Source: Clostridium_AD sp050717635
Lineage (GTDB): Bacteria > Bacillota > Clostridia > Clostridiales > Clostridiaceae
NCBI RefSeq assembly: GCF_050717635.1
Contig: NZ_JBOITO010000002.1
Location: forward strand, 1 to 64,000
Direction of reading: 5' to 3'
Length of the DNA: 64,000 nucleotides
Shown: in pieces, positions 24,442-33,767 of the stretch
Position numbering within the stretch: position 1 is the first letter of the stretch
Layout: each line of letters opens with the position of its first letter
Notes under the pieces: model-generated
What the model saw: only the letters and a program-made list of their open reading frames with translations
Databases searched by the model: none
What the model was told of the DNA's origin: nothing
Made by a program: the position numbers and the translations under genes

Positions 24442-24762
24442 AGGTGGTATTCAGAGACCTATAGAAGATAGTGCGGCACCTATTATTCAAGAGAATGGCG
24501 AAATCGTGGGTATGGTTTTAGTGTTTAGAGATTTTTCTGAGAAAAAGCAAAAACAACTAGACTTGGAGGAGACGAATTTGTTATTATATTACCTAAGACT
24601 GATGCCTTTGAAAGTCCAAGTATGAGGGGAAAGACAATTAATGCGATAATAAGAACTCTTCATGAAAAAAACAAAAGAGAAGAACAACATTCACATAGAG
24701 TCTCATCACTATGCGAAAGCATGGGAGAGGCTCTTGGCTTAAATTTATGGTGGTTTATGTAG
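24442..24762 (+). pseudogene. Deletion remnant of a PAS-GGDEF-HD-GYP signalling protein
   Basis: One frame reads RPIEDSAAPIIQENGEIVGMVLVFRDFSEKK, the end of a PAS domain. It then fuses by deletion to a different frame reading GGDEFVIILPKTD (the end of a diguanylate cyclase) and SMRGKTINAI...REEQHSHRVSSLCESMGEAL (the start of an HD-GYP domain). About 150 residues between PAS and GGDEF and all of the HD-GYP core are missing. No start codon or ribosome binding site exists. Confidence 0.6.
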
Positions 24763-24948
24763 TTTTAAATTAACCCAAAATAGTGTATTATTTAATAATA
24801 ACATTATGTTTTTTTTATGGTGGCGAAAATATAACTGGCAATGCTTTTGATACTGGAATAACATATAGTAGTGGTTACTTAAAGCATAATAATGATTAAA
24901 TAAGTTTTGAGCAATCAATTAAAATAAAAGCATTAATGGGGGATTGAC
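24763..24948. other. Intergenic region before cardiolipin synthase
   Basis: A start-less frame of 26 codons (GGENITGNAFDTGITYSSGYLKHNND, stop near 24,900) looks like the tail of a lost gene of unknown family. No clear promoter was identified. Confidence 0.3.
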
Positions 24949-26430
24949 ATGGGTTTATCAACTTTTTTTCTAATATTTATATATCTATTTAATATTCTAT
25001 CTGTTTTAACACTAATTTTTGTTAAACGAAGTGATACGAGAGTTATATTTGCTTGGCTCTTAGTATTTTTTTATCTACCTTATATCGGTTTTGTTGTTTA
25101 TTTCTTTTTTGGTAGTAAATATAAAATGCGTGTTATGTCAAAAATATATGGTATGGATAAAATTGAAGAAAAGCATAGTAAAGCTCTTGATAAACAAATT
25201 CATGACATTGCAGGGGATAAAATAGAGTTTAAAGAAGTGGAAACTGAAAAATATAGAGATCTAATAATATTGAACTCAAAAAATGCAATGAGTTATTTCA
25301 CTCAAAATAATAATGTAGAGCTTTTAATAAATGCAGAGCGATATTTTTCTAGTATTTTTGAAGATATTAAAAATTCAACTAAAAGTATTGAAGTATTATA
25401 TTATATTTTTAGAGCAAAAGATAATATTGGTAAAGAATTTGTTTCTCTGTTAATAGAGAAGGCAAATCAGGGGGTAGAAGTAACTTTAATATATGATGTT
25501 ATTGGCTCTTTAGGTACTCATATGAGCGATTTTAAAGAGTTAAAACAAGCTGGTGGGCATGTGTACAGATTTTTGCCATCAATGTTAAAAAGTTTTTTAC
25601 ATGTCAATTATAGATTACATAGGAAAATAGTTATTGTTGATGGGAAAACTGCCTATACTGGCGGAATTAATGTGGGCGACGAATACTTTGGTTTAAGAAA
25701 GAAAAATAAACCTTGGAGAGATACAACAATACGGTTGACTGGTAACTGTGTACTTTCGCTTCAAACAAGATTTTGGACTGATTTGGTTTTTTTGCAAAAT
25801 CAGAGCTTTAGTAAGAAAAATAAAGCTACATTAATGTTTGACGAAAAATTTTTAAAAAGTCTTTATTGCCCAATTGAAGAAGGGGACATTGGAGTGCAAA
25901 TAGTCTCAAGTGGACCTAGTACTCGAAATGACACTATAAAAGATGGCTATGTTAAAATGATTACCACCGCAAAAAGATATTTATATATTCAAACACCATA
26001 TTTTATTCCAGATAAAACACTATTAGAAGCTCTAAGGCTTGCTGCAGCCTGTGGTGTTGATGTTAGAATCATGCTTCCTTCTGTACCTGATAAAAAATCT
26101 ATTTATGCTGTTTCTCTATTAAATGTGGCAAAACTCTTAAAGGATGGTGTAAAGGTATATTTGTATTCGGGTTTTCTTCATGCAAAAACACTTGTTATAG
26201 ATGATCACGTTTCATCAGTAGGCACTGCAAATATAGATATGAGAAGTTTTAGTCTTAATTATGAGATCAATGCTTTTATTTATAATAATGATTTTGCAAT
26301 TAAGTGTCGTGATACATTTATAAAAGATATGAAAGACTGTACAATATTCGATATTGAAACTTATTCAAAACGTGGTTTGTGGAAAAGAATTTATGAATCT
26401 ATTTGGAGATTTATTGCGCCTATTGCTTAA
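24949..26430 (+). CDS. cls: Cardiolipin synthase
   Basis: The 493-residue phospholipase-D-type enzyme joins two phosphatidylglycerols to give cardiolipin and glycerol in the membrane. Two N-terminal membrane helices (FFLIFIYLFNILSVLTLIF and FAWLLVFFYLPYIGFVVYFFF) precede two HKD active-site motifs: HRKIVIVDGKTAYTGGINVG and HAKTLVIDDHVSSVGTANIDMRSF. Length and order fit the Cls family. It has a GGGGGA site. A HAD-type phosphatase gene follows 40 bases later and may be cotranscribed. Confidence 0.92.
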   Translation: MGLSTFFLIFIYLFNILSVLTLIFVKRSDTRVIFAWLLVFFYLPYIGFVVYFFFGSKYKMRVMSKIYGMDKIEEKHSKALDKQIHDIAGDKIEFKEVETEKYRDLIILNSKNAMSYFTQNNNVELLINAERYFSSIFEDIKNSTKSIEVLYYIFRAKDNIGKEFVSLLIEKANQGVEVTLIYDVIGSLGTHMSDFKELKQAGGHVYRFLPSMLKSFLHVNYRLHRKIVIVDGKTAYTGGINVGDEYFGLRKKNKPWRDTTIRLTGNCVLSLQTRFWTDLVFLQNQSFSKKNKATLMFDEKFLKSLYCPIEEGDIGVQIVSSGPSTRNDTIKDGYVKMITTAKRYLYIQTPYFIPDKTLLEALRLAAACGVDVRIMLPSVPDKKSIYAVSLLNVAKLLKDGVKVYLYSGFLHAKTLVIDDHVSSVGTANIDMRSFSLNYEINAFIYNNDFAIKCRDTFIKDMKDCTIFDIETYSKRGLWKRIYESIWRFIAPIA

Positions 26431-26472
26431 AAAATGGGTAGGGTTATAATAAAATAATAGGAGAGTGATTTT

Positions 26473-27126
26473 ATGCTAAAAGCAGTAATATTTGATATGG
26501 ATGGAGTAATTATTGATAGTGAACCTATACATATGAAACTGGAAAATGAGACTTATAAAAAATTAGGAATAGATGTTACAGGGAATGAGCATCTATCATT
26601 TGTGGGTTCAACCTCACATTATATGTGGAAAACTCTAAGAAATAAATATAAACTTAGTCAAACACTTGAAGAGTTAATTGAATATGATAGAAACATATAT
26701 TTTAAATACCTAAATTCAGATGAATGCGAGATAATTCTTATTGAGGGAGTGAAAGAGCTAATAGAAGACTTACATGAAAATGGGGTAAAGCTAGCCATTG
26801 CATCATCATCACCATTAAATGTAATTGAGGCTATAGTAAAGAAATTTCAAATAGAGGAATACTTTGAAGTTTTTGTTACTGGTGACTATGTAAAGAAAAG
26901 CAAGCCTGAACCAGATATATTTATTTTTGCCGCAGAGAAGCTTAGGGTAAGTCCAGAAAACTGTGTGGTTATTGAAGATTCTCATAATGGGGTACTTGCG
27001 GCAAAAAAAGCAGGTATGAAGTGTGTAGGAATTAATAGTGATGTTGAAGGAAGGCAAGATATTTCTATGGCAGATCTAGTAATAAATAGCTTTAAAGAAT
27101 TAAATTATATAAAGTTAAACCAATAA
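26473..27126 (+). CDS. HAD-superfamily sugar phosphatase/phosphoglucomutase-like
   Basis: The 217-residue protein has all HAD motifs: FDMDGVIIDSEP with the nucleophile aspartate, ASSSPL, KSKPEPDIF and VIEDSHNGVLAAKKAGM. The cap domain between residues 15 and 85 is helical, as in beta-phosphoglucomutase and related small-molecule phosphatases. A mutase would normally carry the DGV(I/V)xDTxxxHxxAW start. Here it reads DGVIIDSEPIHMKLE, which favours a phosphatase. The substrate cannot be deduced. Confidence 0.8.
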   Translation: MLKAVIFDMDGVIIDSEPIHMKLENETYKKLGIDVTGNEHLSFVGSTSHYMWKTLRNKYKLSQTLEELIEYDRNIYFKYLNSDECEIILIEGVKELIEDLHENGVKLAIASSSPLNVIEAIVKKFQIEEYFEVFVTGDYVKKSKPEPDIFIFAAEKLRVSPENCVVIEDSHNGVLAAKKAGMKCVGINSDVEGRQDISMADLVINSFKELNYIKLNQ

Positions 27127-27151
27127 ATTGAAAATACTGTAAAAAGTTGAG

Positions 27152-27184
27152 GGCGTAGTAAAAACTGGAGTTTTTTACTACGCC
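27152..27184. terminator. Bidirectional terminator between HAD and adenine deaminase genes
   Basis: GGCGTAGTAAAAA pairs with TTTTTACTACGCC around ACTGGAG-type loop bases. The stem contains A- and T-rich ends suited to both strands, and the two flanking genes converge on it. It reaches the last base of the deaminase gene. Confidence 0.8.
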
Positions 27185-28920
27185 TATAATCCAACCTCTA
27201 CATTAATGAATTTATACGCAGTTACATCAAATAACCCCATGTCTGTGATTTTTATCTCAGGTATAACAGCTAGAGACATAAAACAAAGTGTCATAACAGG
27301 CTCAACATTACTACTAATTCCCAGTTCATTATGTGCAGTATTATGAATTTTAATTAGCTGATTATTTACCCATTCGCCGCTTTGGTCACTCATAATACCA
27401 CCTATAGGCATTGGCATAGCTTCAAGAACTTTATTGTTTTTAGCAAGGACTATTCCTCCACCTTGCTCAATTAATGTATTAATTGCAAGCTCCATATCTT
27501 CATCATTAACTCCCACAGTAATAATATTATGTGAATCATGTGCAATAGATAGGGCTATCGCTCCACTTGTAATACCGTAATTTCTTAAAAGTGCAACAGC
27601 TACATTACCTGTATTTTGATGACGCTCAACAACTGCAACTTTAGCAATTGGAGCATTTTCATTATATACAAATTCTCCACTTAAGTTGGTATTCACATCA
27701 GCGATTCCCTTACCTGTTAATACTCCACCTGGAAGAATATCTATAACGTATACCTTATTAGATTTTAGCTTCAACTTCAGTTTATCTTTTGAAAAATCTC
27801 TAACACTAAACTGTACTTTTACAGAATCAATACTATATTTTTTTAGTGGAAGTAAATATCTCCCTTTTGAGGCTACCTCTCTACCCTCAATAAACACCTT
27901 GCTGATATTAAAATCCTGTAGGTTATCAAAAAGTACAATATCTGCACGAAGTCCAGGAGCAATAGCACCTCTATCTGTAAGTCTAAAACATTCTGCAGCA
28001 TTTAAGCTTGCCATTTGAATTGCAGTTATTGGATTTATCCCTTCTCTTACACATATACGTAAATGATGATCAAGATGACCAAGTTCTAATATTGTTTTAG
28101 GTTGACGATCATCAGAACAAAGAAGACATCTTCTGCTGTTTTCAACAGTTACTCCTTTAATCAATTTTTCAAGGTCATGACAAGCAGAGCCTTCTCTTAA
28201 TAACACATAAATTCCTCTTGAAAGTCTGTCCGTCATTTCTTTTATCGTTGAGCACTCGTGATCTGTATGAATTTGTGCTGCTGCATATGCATTTAGTGCC
28301 TTCCCTTCTAAAAAAGGACTATGACCATCGATTAATTTTCCACTGTTTTTTGCAAGAATTAGCTTATCTAAAACGTCACTGTCTGCATTAATTACACCAG
28401 GGTAGTTCATAAATTCTCCCAGACCAATAATTTTATCATTCTTAATTGGTTCTTCCATTGCTTTTGCATCTATTGTAGCTCCTGAGTGTTCAAACGGGGT
28501 AGCAGGAACACAAGACGGAAGCATAAATTTTATGTCAAGACTTGTCCCTTTTGCTGCTGCTAACATATAGTCAAGACCATCAATTCCACATACATTTACG
28601 ATTTCATGAGGGTCAGCAATAATTGTTGTTGCCCCATGAGGAACTAATAGCTTGCCTAGTTCTTCTGGACTTACATAAGATGATTCTATATGTATATGAC
28701 TATCAATAAATCCAGGTGAAGCATATTGACCTTTTGCATCAATTTCATTCTGCCCACTATATTCACCAATACCGGCAATTTCATCATCACAAATTGCAAT
28801 ATCACCATTTATAATTGTAGAATTATATACATCTATAACCTTGCAATTTTTAATTACTAAATCAGCTACTTGTCTTCCAGAAGCTACCTCAATTAACTTT
28901 TTTAATTGTTTATTTTCCAT
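27184..28920 (-). CDS. ade: Adenine deaminase, copy 1
   Basis: The 578-residue enzyme converts adenine to hypoxanthine and ammonia. It has the amidohydrolase metal site GFIDSHIHIESSYVSPEELGKLLVPHGATTIIADPHE, the conserved CVPATPFEHSGA, LGEFMNYPGVI, DGHSPFLEGKALNAY and SDDRQP, and the C-terminal adenine-deaminase domain with HRQ-type SIAHDSHNIITVGVND. It is about 50% identical by eye to the copy at 60685, but it stands alone and not in the purine cluster. No purine riboswitch was found in its leader. Confidence 0.92.
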   Translation of the reverse strand: MENKQLKKLIEVASGRQVADLVIKNCKVIDVYNSTIINGDIAICDDEIAGIGEYSGQNEIDAKGQYASPGFIDSHIHIESSYVSPEELGKLLVPHGATTIIADPHEIVNVCGIDGLDYMLAAAKGTSLDIKFMLPSCVPATPFEHSGATIDAKAMEEPIKNDKIIGLGEFMNYPGVINADSDVLDKLILAKNSGKLIDGHSPFLEGKALNAYAAAQIHTDHECSTIKEMTDRLSRGIYVLLREGSACHDLEKLIKGVTVENSRRCLLCSDDRQPKTILELGHLDHHLRICVREGINPITAIQMASLNAAECFRLTDRGAIAPGLRADIVLFDNLQDFNISKVFIEGREVASKGRYLLPLKKYSIDSVKVQFSVRDFSKDKLKLKLKSNKVYVIDILPGGVLTGKGIADVNTNLSGEFVYNENAPIAKVAVVERHQNTGNVAVALLRNYGITSGAIALSIAHDSHNIITVGVNDEDMELAINTLIEQGGGIVLAKNNKVLEAMPMPIGGIMSDQSGEWVNNQLIKIHNTAHNELGISSNVEPVMTLCFMSLAVIPEIKITDMGLFDVTAYKFINVEVGL

Positions 28921-29133
28921 ATTTAAACCTCCACATAAGATAATTTACTATTACAATTAAAATATTCTATACTAACTTTGTCTTTCCTTCAATATATATT
29001 GAATTTATTTAAATGAAGCAAGAATATTTTATGTATTTGAATATTATGCCAAATATTATTATAATAGATGATAAGAAGATTTAGATAAATCAAAAGACAC
29101 AGCAAGAAATTTCGCGAAAGGAGACTTACTAAT

Positions 29134-30159
29134 ATGCCGATGTTAATAATCCGAAATGATATAACAAAAATGAAAATAGATACCATTGTAAATGCTGCCA
29201 ACACAGCACTAAAAATGGGAGGTGGAGTATGTGGATCAATATTTTCTGCTGCTGGGGATAAAAAGCTTCAAGAAGAATGTGACTCCATTGGAAAATGCAA
29301 TGTTTCAGAAGCTGTCATCACAAGTGGCTATAGCCTTCCAGCAAAATACATTATTCATACAGTTGGACCTATATGGCAGGGTGGAAACTTAGGGGAAGCA
29401 AATTTGCTACATAACTGCTACATTAATTCACTTAAACTTGCTTTAAAGTATAAGTGCAAAACTATCGCCTTCCCTTTGATATCATCAGGGATATATGGCT
29501 ATCCGAAAGATAAGGCCCTACAGATAGCAATTACTGCAATAGGGGAATTTCTAATAAACCACGAGATGACGGTTTATTTGGTAGTCTATGATAAGAAAGC
29601 CTTTGTTTTGAGTGAAAAACTATTCTCAGCAATTGAAAAATATATTGATGATAACTATGTTGACGAGCATCATGTAAGTGAACGACAAAGAAATATAGAG
29701 TCTTATGAATATAATCAATCTGAAAATATTAATGAACATTACATAGAATGTGAGAATTGTACCCCTGTTGTAACCGAGATGCAGGGGAAGCGTAGCCTTG
29801 AGGATCTAATTAGTCAACTTGATGAGTCTTTTTCACAAATGCTTCTGAGGCTTATTGATGAAAAAGGAATGACAGATGTTGAAACTTATAAGAAGGCCAA
29901 TATCGACCGGAAGCTGTTTTCTAAAATCCGGAGCTCTAAGAGTTACAACCCCAGTAAAGTTACATCCATAGCCTTTGCCATAGCTATTAGACTGAGCTTG
30001 GATGAAACACGCGACTTGTTAAATAAAGCAGGATACACATTGTCTCACAGCAATAAATTTGATGTGATTATTGAGTATTTCATAGAAGAGGGAAATTACA
30101 ATATCTACAAGATAAATGAGGCCTTGTTCGCTTTTGATCAAGTTCTACTTGGCGTATAA
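29134..30159 (+). CDS. Macro-domain protein with C-terminal helix-turn-helix-like domain
   Basis: The 341-residue protein starts with a macro domain (residues 1-170). Its ADP-ribose-binding features are IVNAANTALKMGGGVCGSIF, HTVGP and FPLISSGIYGYPKDKAL. A variable linker follows (residues 180-225), then a C-terminal region resembling an XRE-like repressor fold (RLIDEKGMTDVETYKKANIDRKLFSKIRSSKSYNPSKVTSIAFAIAIRLSLDETRDLLNKAG). Macro domains bind or remove ADP-ribose. The start ATG 29134 follows AAAGGAG. The next gene, a von Willebrand A protein, lies 73 bases later behind a small stem-loop. Confidence 0.85.
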   Translation: MPMLIIRNDITKMKIDTIVNAANTALKMGGGVCGSIFSAAGDKKLQEECDSIGKCNVSEAVITSGYSLPAKYIIHTVGPIWQGGNLGEANLLHNCYINSLKLALKYKCKTIAFPLISSGIYGYPKDKALQIAITAIGEFLINHEMTVYLVVYDKKAFVLSEKLFSAIEKYIDDNYVDEHHVSERQRNIESYEYNQSENINEHYIECENCTPVVTEMQGKRSLEDLISQLDESFSQMLLRLIDEKGMTDVETYKKANIDRKLFSKIRSSKSYNPSKVTSIAFAIAIRLSLDETRDLLNKAGYTLSHSNKFDVIIEYFIEEGNYNIYKINEALFAFDQVLLGV

Positions 30160-30232
30160 TTGTCGCTTTGAAAGCGACCAATTAACATCGTAATAATGTT
30201 ATCCTTTGATTAGAAAGAAGGGGGTTAACAAT

Positions 30233-30892
30233 ATGAAAACAAACTTAACTGAATTGGTATTTATACTTGATAGGAGCGGTTCTATGGCGGGACTTGAGGG
30301 CGATACTATAGGAGGCTACAATGCACTTCTTAAAAAACAGAAGGAAGAGCCAGGTGAAGCAATTGTAACTACGGTGCTTTTCGATGACAACTACGAGCTT
30401 TTACATGATCGAATAAACGTTAAGGGTATTCGCCCTATAACAGAAAAAGAATACTTTGTTTGTGGGTGTACTGCCCTTTTGGATGCCATCGGAAAGACAA
30501 TTAATAAGATTGGTAACGTACAGCGAAATACTGTTGAAGAGGAGCGTGCTGATAAGGTAATGTTCGTAATCACTACTGATGGAATGGAAAATGCTAGTAA
30601 TGAATTTAATTATGAAAAAATAAAGAAAATGGTTGAATGGCAGAAGAAAAAATATGGATGGGAATTCATTTTCATAGGGGCTAATATTGACGCTATTGCA
30701 ACAGCTGCAAAATTTGGTATTAGTTCAGACAGAGCAGCTAATTATAATGCTGATGGAGAGGGTACGAGACTTAATTATGAGGCAGTTAACAATGTTGTCT
30801 GTGAACTACGTGCAAGTAGGCCAATTACTGATAGTTGGAAAGCGGAGATTGAGGAGGACTTTACGAGACGAGGTAAAAAAAGCAGCAGGTAA
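30233..30892 (+). CDS. von Willebrand factor A domain protein
   Basis: The best start is ATG 30233, after GAAGGGGG, giving 219 residues. A metal-ion-dependent adhesion site is complete: DRSGSMAGLEGDTIGGYN, the threonine in CTALLDAIGK and the aspartate in TTDGMENAS. It has no signal peptide, so it acts in the cytoplasm. Such soluble vWA proteins usually hold together complexes in stress or conflict systems. It follows the macro-domain gene and is likely cotranscribed with it. A terminator lies at 30902-30931. Confidence 0.85.
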   Translation: MKTNLTELVFILDRSGSMAGLEGDTIGGYNALLKKQKEEPGEAIVTTVLFDDNYELLHDRINVKGIRPITEKEYFVCGCTALLDAIGKTINKIGNVQRNTVEEERADKVMFVITTDGMENASNEFNYEKIKKMVEWQKKKYGWEFIFIGANIDAIATAAKFGISSDRAANYNADGEGTRLNYEAVNNVVCELRASRPITDSWKAEIEEDFTRRGKKSSR

Positions 30893-30901
30893 TCATCCTA
30901 T

Positions 30902-30934
30902 AAAGGAGACACCTTAATTGGTATCTCCTTTAAA
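30902..30934 (+). terminator. Terminator of the macro/vWA operon
   Basis: AAAGGAGA pairs with TCTCCTTT around a 13-base partly paired loop, directly after the vWA stop codon. Confidence 0.7.
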
Positions 30935-31095
30935 TTAGGCGTCGATAACATATATTTACAAGTGCCTGTCACCTTTTATCTCAAGCGATAATTTAACGAA
31001 ATGATGTTTTAAAATAAAAAAAATGATACAATAGTATTAAGTTAGGTGATACTATATATTAGTATTAAAATTTTGGATTGAAAGAAGTTGATACT

Positions 31096-32250
31096 ATGAG
31101 AAGTTTTATAATAAAATTGTTAGCATCTATAAATAGCATGATTAAAAAGAATGAAAACAAGGTATGCTTTGTAAGCCATCCGGATTTTTCAGATAACTCT
31201 ATGAGTGTTTTTGATTACATGATTTCAAAAAAAATGCAATATGAGATTGTTTGGTTAGTTAACGATTCATATATTCCTAGTAATATTGAAGAGTTAAAAA
31301 AAGAATTTAATATAAAAGTCATAAAGTTAAAATCAATTCTTGGAATATTAAATTATATGACTTCAAAATATATATTTTATACACATGGAGCAATAAATGG
31401 AGTGGAATGTTTGGACAAGCAAATTGTGGTTAATTTATGGCATGGTATGCCACTCAAAAACATTGGTTATTTGGATAATAAAACTGAAGAGGATGTTGCT
31501 CATTTTACATACACAATAGCAACATCAGAAGAATTTCAAAATGTTATATCAAAGGTTTTTGGCGTAGATAAAAATAAAGTATTAATTACAGGCTTGCCTA
31601 GAAATGATAGAATGAATAAATATAGAGATGTATTAAATAAACTTGGTATAAATGCACAACAATATAATAAAAAAATATTATGGATGCCAACATTTAGAAA
31701 ATCCAGTGTAGGAGATAAAAGAAATGATGGTTTATCAAAAGATGGTCAATTGCCATTGTTGTCCAGTGAAGAACTAAAGGATTTTAATGTATATCTTAAT
31801 GACAATAATATTTTACTTATAGTTAAGTTACATCCTATGGATAGTCTACATAAGGAAGATTTTTGTGAATTAAGTAATATAAAAATAATTGTTAATAATG
31901 ATTTTATAAAAATTGGAGAGCAATTATATTCAATATTTGAAGAAATTGATGCATTAATTACAGATTACTCATCTGTATATTTTGATTTTATGATATTAAA
32001 TAAACCCATCGGGTTTGTAATGGACGATTTAGGTGAATATGGTAGTAGTAGGGGCTTTGTTTTTGAAGATATCTATAAGTGGATTCCAGGTCCAATAATT
32101 AATGAGGTATCACAACTTTATAGCTTCGCTTACCAAATAAATAACAATATAGATGATTATAAAGATATAAGACAAAGAGTTAATAAGAAAACCAATAAAT
32201 ACTCGGATTTTAATAATACTGAAAGATTATTTGATAAATTAGATTTGTAG
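31096..32250 (+). CDS. CDP-glycerol:glycerophosphotransferase-family protein
   Basis: Translation likely starts at ATG 31096 (384 residues). Family motifs are NLWHGMPLKNIGYLD, ITGLPRNDRMNKY, LLIVKLHPMD and ITDYSSVYFDFMILNKPIGF, as in TagB/TagF-type enzymes that add glycerol- or ribitol-phosphate to wall teichoic acid or related glycopolymers at the inner membrane face. At 384 residues it is the short, single-domain type. The flippase gene follows 40 bases downstream, so the two probably make and export a surface polymer. Confidence 0.85.
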   Translation: MRSFIIKLLASINSMIKKNENKVCFVSHPDFSDNSMSVFDYMISKKMQYEIVWLVNDSYIPSNIEELKKEFNIKVIKLKSILGILNYMTSKYIFYTHGAINGVECLDKQIVVNLWHGMPLKNIGYLDNKTEEDVAHFTYTIATSEEFQNVISKVFGVDKNKVLITGLPRNDRMNKYRDVLNKLGINAQQYNKKILWMPTFRKSSVGDKRNDGLSKDGQLPLLSSEELKDFNVYLNDNNILLIVKLHPMDSLHKEDFCELSNIKIIVNNDFIKIGEQLYSIFEEIDALITDYSSVYFDFMILNKPIGFVMDDLGEYGSSRGFVFEDIYKWIPGPIINEVSQLYSFAYQINNNIDDYKDIRQRVNKKTNKYSDFNNTERLFDKLDL

Positions 32251-32289
32251 AGTGTAATCAGAAAATATGTAGCATAGGATGGTCTAAAA

Positions 32290-33753
32290 ATGAAAAAAAC
32301 AGTGAAAAATAAAGTGGTAGCTAATTACATTTATAATAGTCTTTATCAAGTTCTTACTATTATAATACCTATAATTACTATACCATACGTATCAAGAATT
32401 TTTGGTGCAAAAGGTATGGGTATATATGGGTATACTTTTTCGGTGGCACAGTTCTTTTATATAGTAGGTATGTTTGGAATCAGCTCTTATGGAATTAGAG
32501 AAATTGCATATGTGAGAAATGACAGAAACAATACCACTAAGAAATTTTGGGATATTTGGTCGCTGCAAGTAATTACCAGTCTTTGCGGGTTATTAATTTA
32601 TATGGTTTTTATCATATATTTTAACTTGCTTGATTATAAAGTTGCTTTTTTATTTCAGATTCCATTCTTATTAAATGCTATGTTTGATATTTCATGGTTT
32701 TTTATTGCTATGGAAGATTTTAAAAAAACCGTAACGAGAAATATAATTGTTAAAATAATTGGTCTTATATTAATATTCACATTTGTAAAAAAATCAAGTG
32801 ATATATACATATATATATTGATAAATTCGAGTATAGTCTTTATAGGAAGCTTAACATTGTGGGTTTTTGTAAAAGAGTACATTGGTAAATTTAATATTAA
32901 AAATATTAACATAAAACACCATATAAATGGCGCATTTTTAATTTTGATTCCGCAATTTTCAATTCAAATTTATACAAGCTTAGATAAAATTTTAATTGGA
33001 AAATTATCTACTATTGAGCAAGTTGGGTTTTATGATCAATCACAAAGAATTGCTAGAATAGCACTGGCAATAGTAACTTCGCTTAGCGTTGTTTTGATGC
33101 CAAGAATAGCTAGCATGTATGCAAGAAATGAAGTTAAGAAAGTGGAAGAATATATTGTTAAGTCAGTAAATTTTACATTGGTATCATCAATCTTTATAAT
33201 GTCTGTAATTATGGGTATATCTAAAAACTTTGTGCCTTGGTTTTTTGGTAGTGAATTTAATGTTATTGTTTTATACATGATGCTAACTAGTTTGATAATT
33301 TTATTTATTGCAGTGGGTGGTGTATTTGCAAATCAATACACATTGCCTACTAATAAAAATAAGGAGTATATTATCCCGTTAGTAGTTGCCTCAATAATTA
33401 ATATAACGTTGAATTTAATTTTAGTACCTAAATTTCAAGCTTTAGGTGGAGTTATATCTATAGTAATAACAGAATTTATAGTTTGCCTTTTAAGAATTCT
33501 TTTAGTAAAAAAATATTTAGACATTAAAAAAATATTTAAGCGTACATATGGATATTATTTCGCAGGTGTATTATCAGCAATAAGCGTATATGTTTCGGGT
33601 GAATTTGTTATAGGTGGATTTTTAGGGCTAGTAATACAAGGTTTTGTGGGATTAATAGTGTATAGTATAATACTATATATAATAGATAACCCAATAAAAA
33701 TAGAAATAGTCCATAGAATTAATGAAAAAAAATCATTGATGAATAAAAAGTGA
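32290..33753 (+). CDS. Polysaccharide flippase (Wzx/MurJ-like)
   Basis: The 487-residue membrane protein is of the MOP superfamily, with about 14 predicted helices. The N-terminus (NYIYNSLYQVLTIIIPIITIPYVSRIFGAKGMGIYGYTFS) is highly typical of Wzx-type flippases that turn over lipid-linked glycan units. IYTSLDKILIGKLSTIEQVGFYDQSQRI is the second conserved block. It follows the glycerophosphotransferase-family gene on the same strand. Cargo is presumably the polymer unit made with that enzyme. Confidence 0.9.
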   Translation: MKKTVKNKVVANYIYNSLYQVLTIIIPIITIPYVSRIFGAKGMGIYGYTFSVAQFFYIVGMFGISSYGIREIAYVRNDRNNTTKKFWDIWSLQVITSLCGLLIYMVFIIYFNLLDYKVAFLFQIPFLLNAMFDISWFFIAMEDFKKTVTRNIIVKIIGLILIFTFVKKSSDIYIYILINSSIVFIGSLTLWVFVKEYIGKFNIKNINIKHHINGAFLILIPQFSIQIYTSLDKILIGKLSTIEQVGFYDQSQRIARIALAIVTSLSVVLMPRIASMYARNEVKKVEEYIVKSVNFTLVSSIFIMSVIMGISKNFVPWFFGSEFNVIVLYMMLTSLIILFIAVGGVFANQYTLPTNKNKEYIIPLVVASIINITLNLILVPKFQALGGVISIVITEFIVCLLRILLVKKYLDIKKIFKRTYGYYFAGVLSAISVYVSGEFVIGGFLGLVIQGFVGLIVYSIILYIIDNPIKIEIVHRINEKKSLMNKK

Positions 33754-33767
33754 AGCGGGGGATAGTT

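Noticed and set aside
28921..29133. Purine riboswitch upstream of the solitary adenine deaminase
   Set aside because: The conserved purine-aptamer loops are not visible on the minus strand; only a weak promoter-like sequence is seen.
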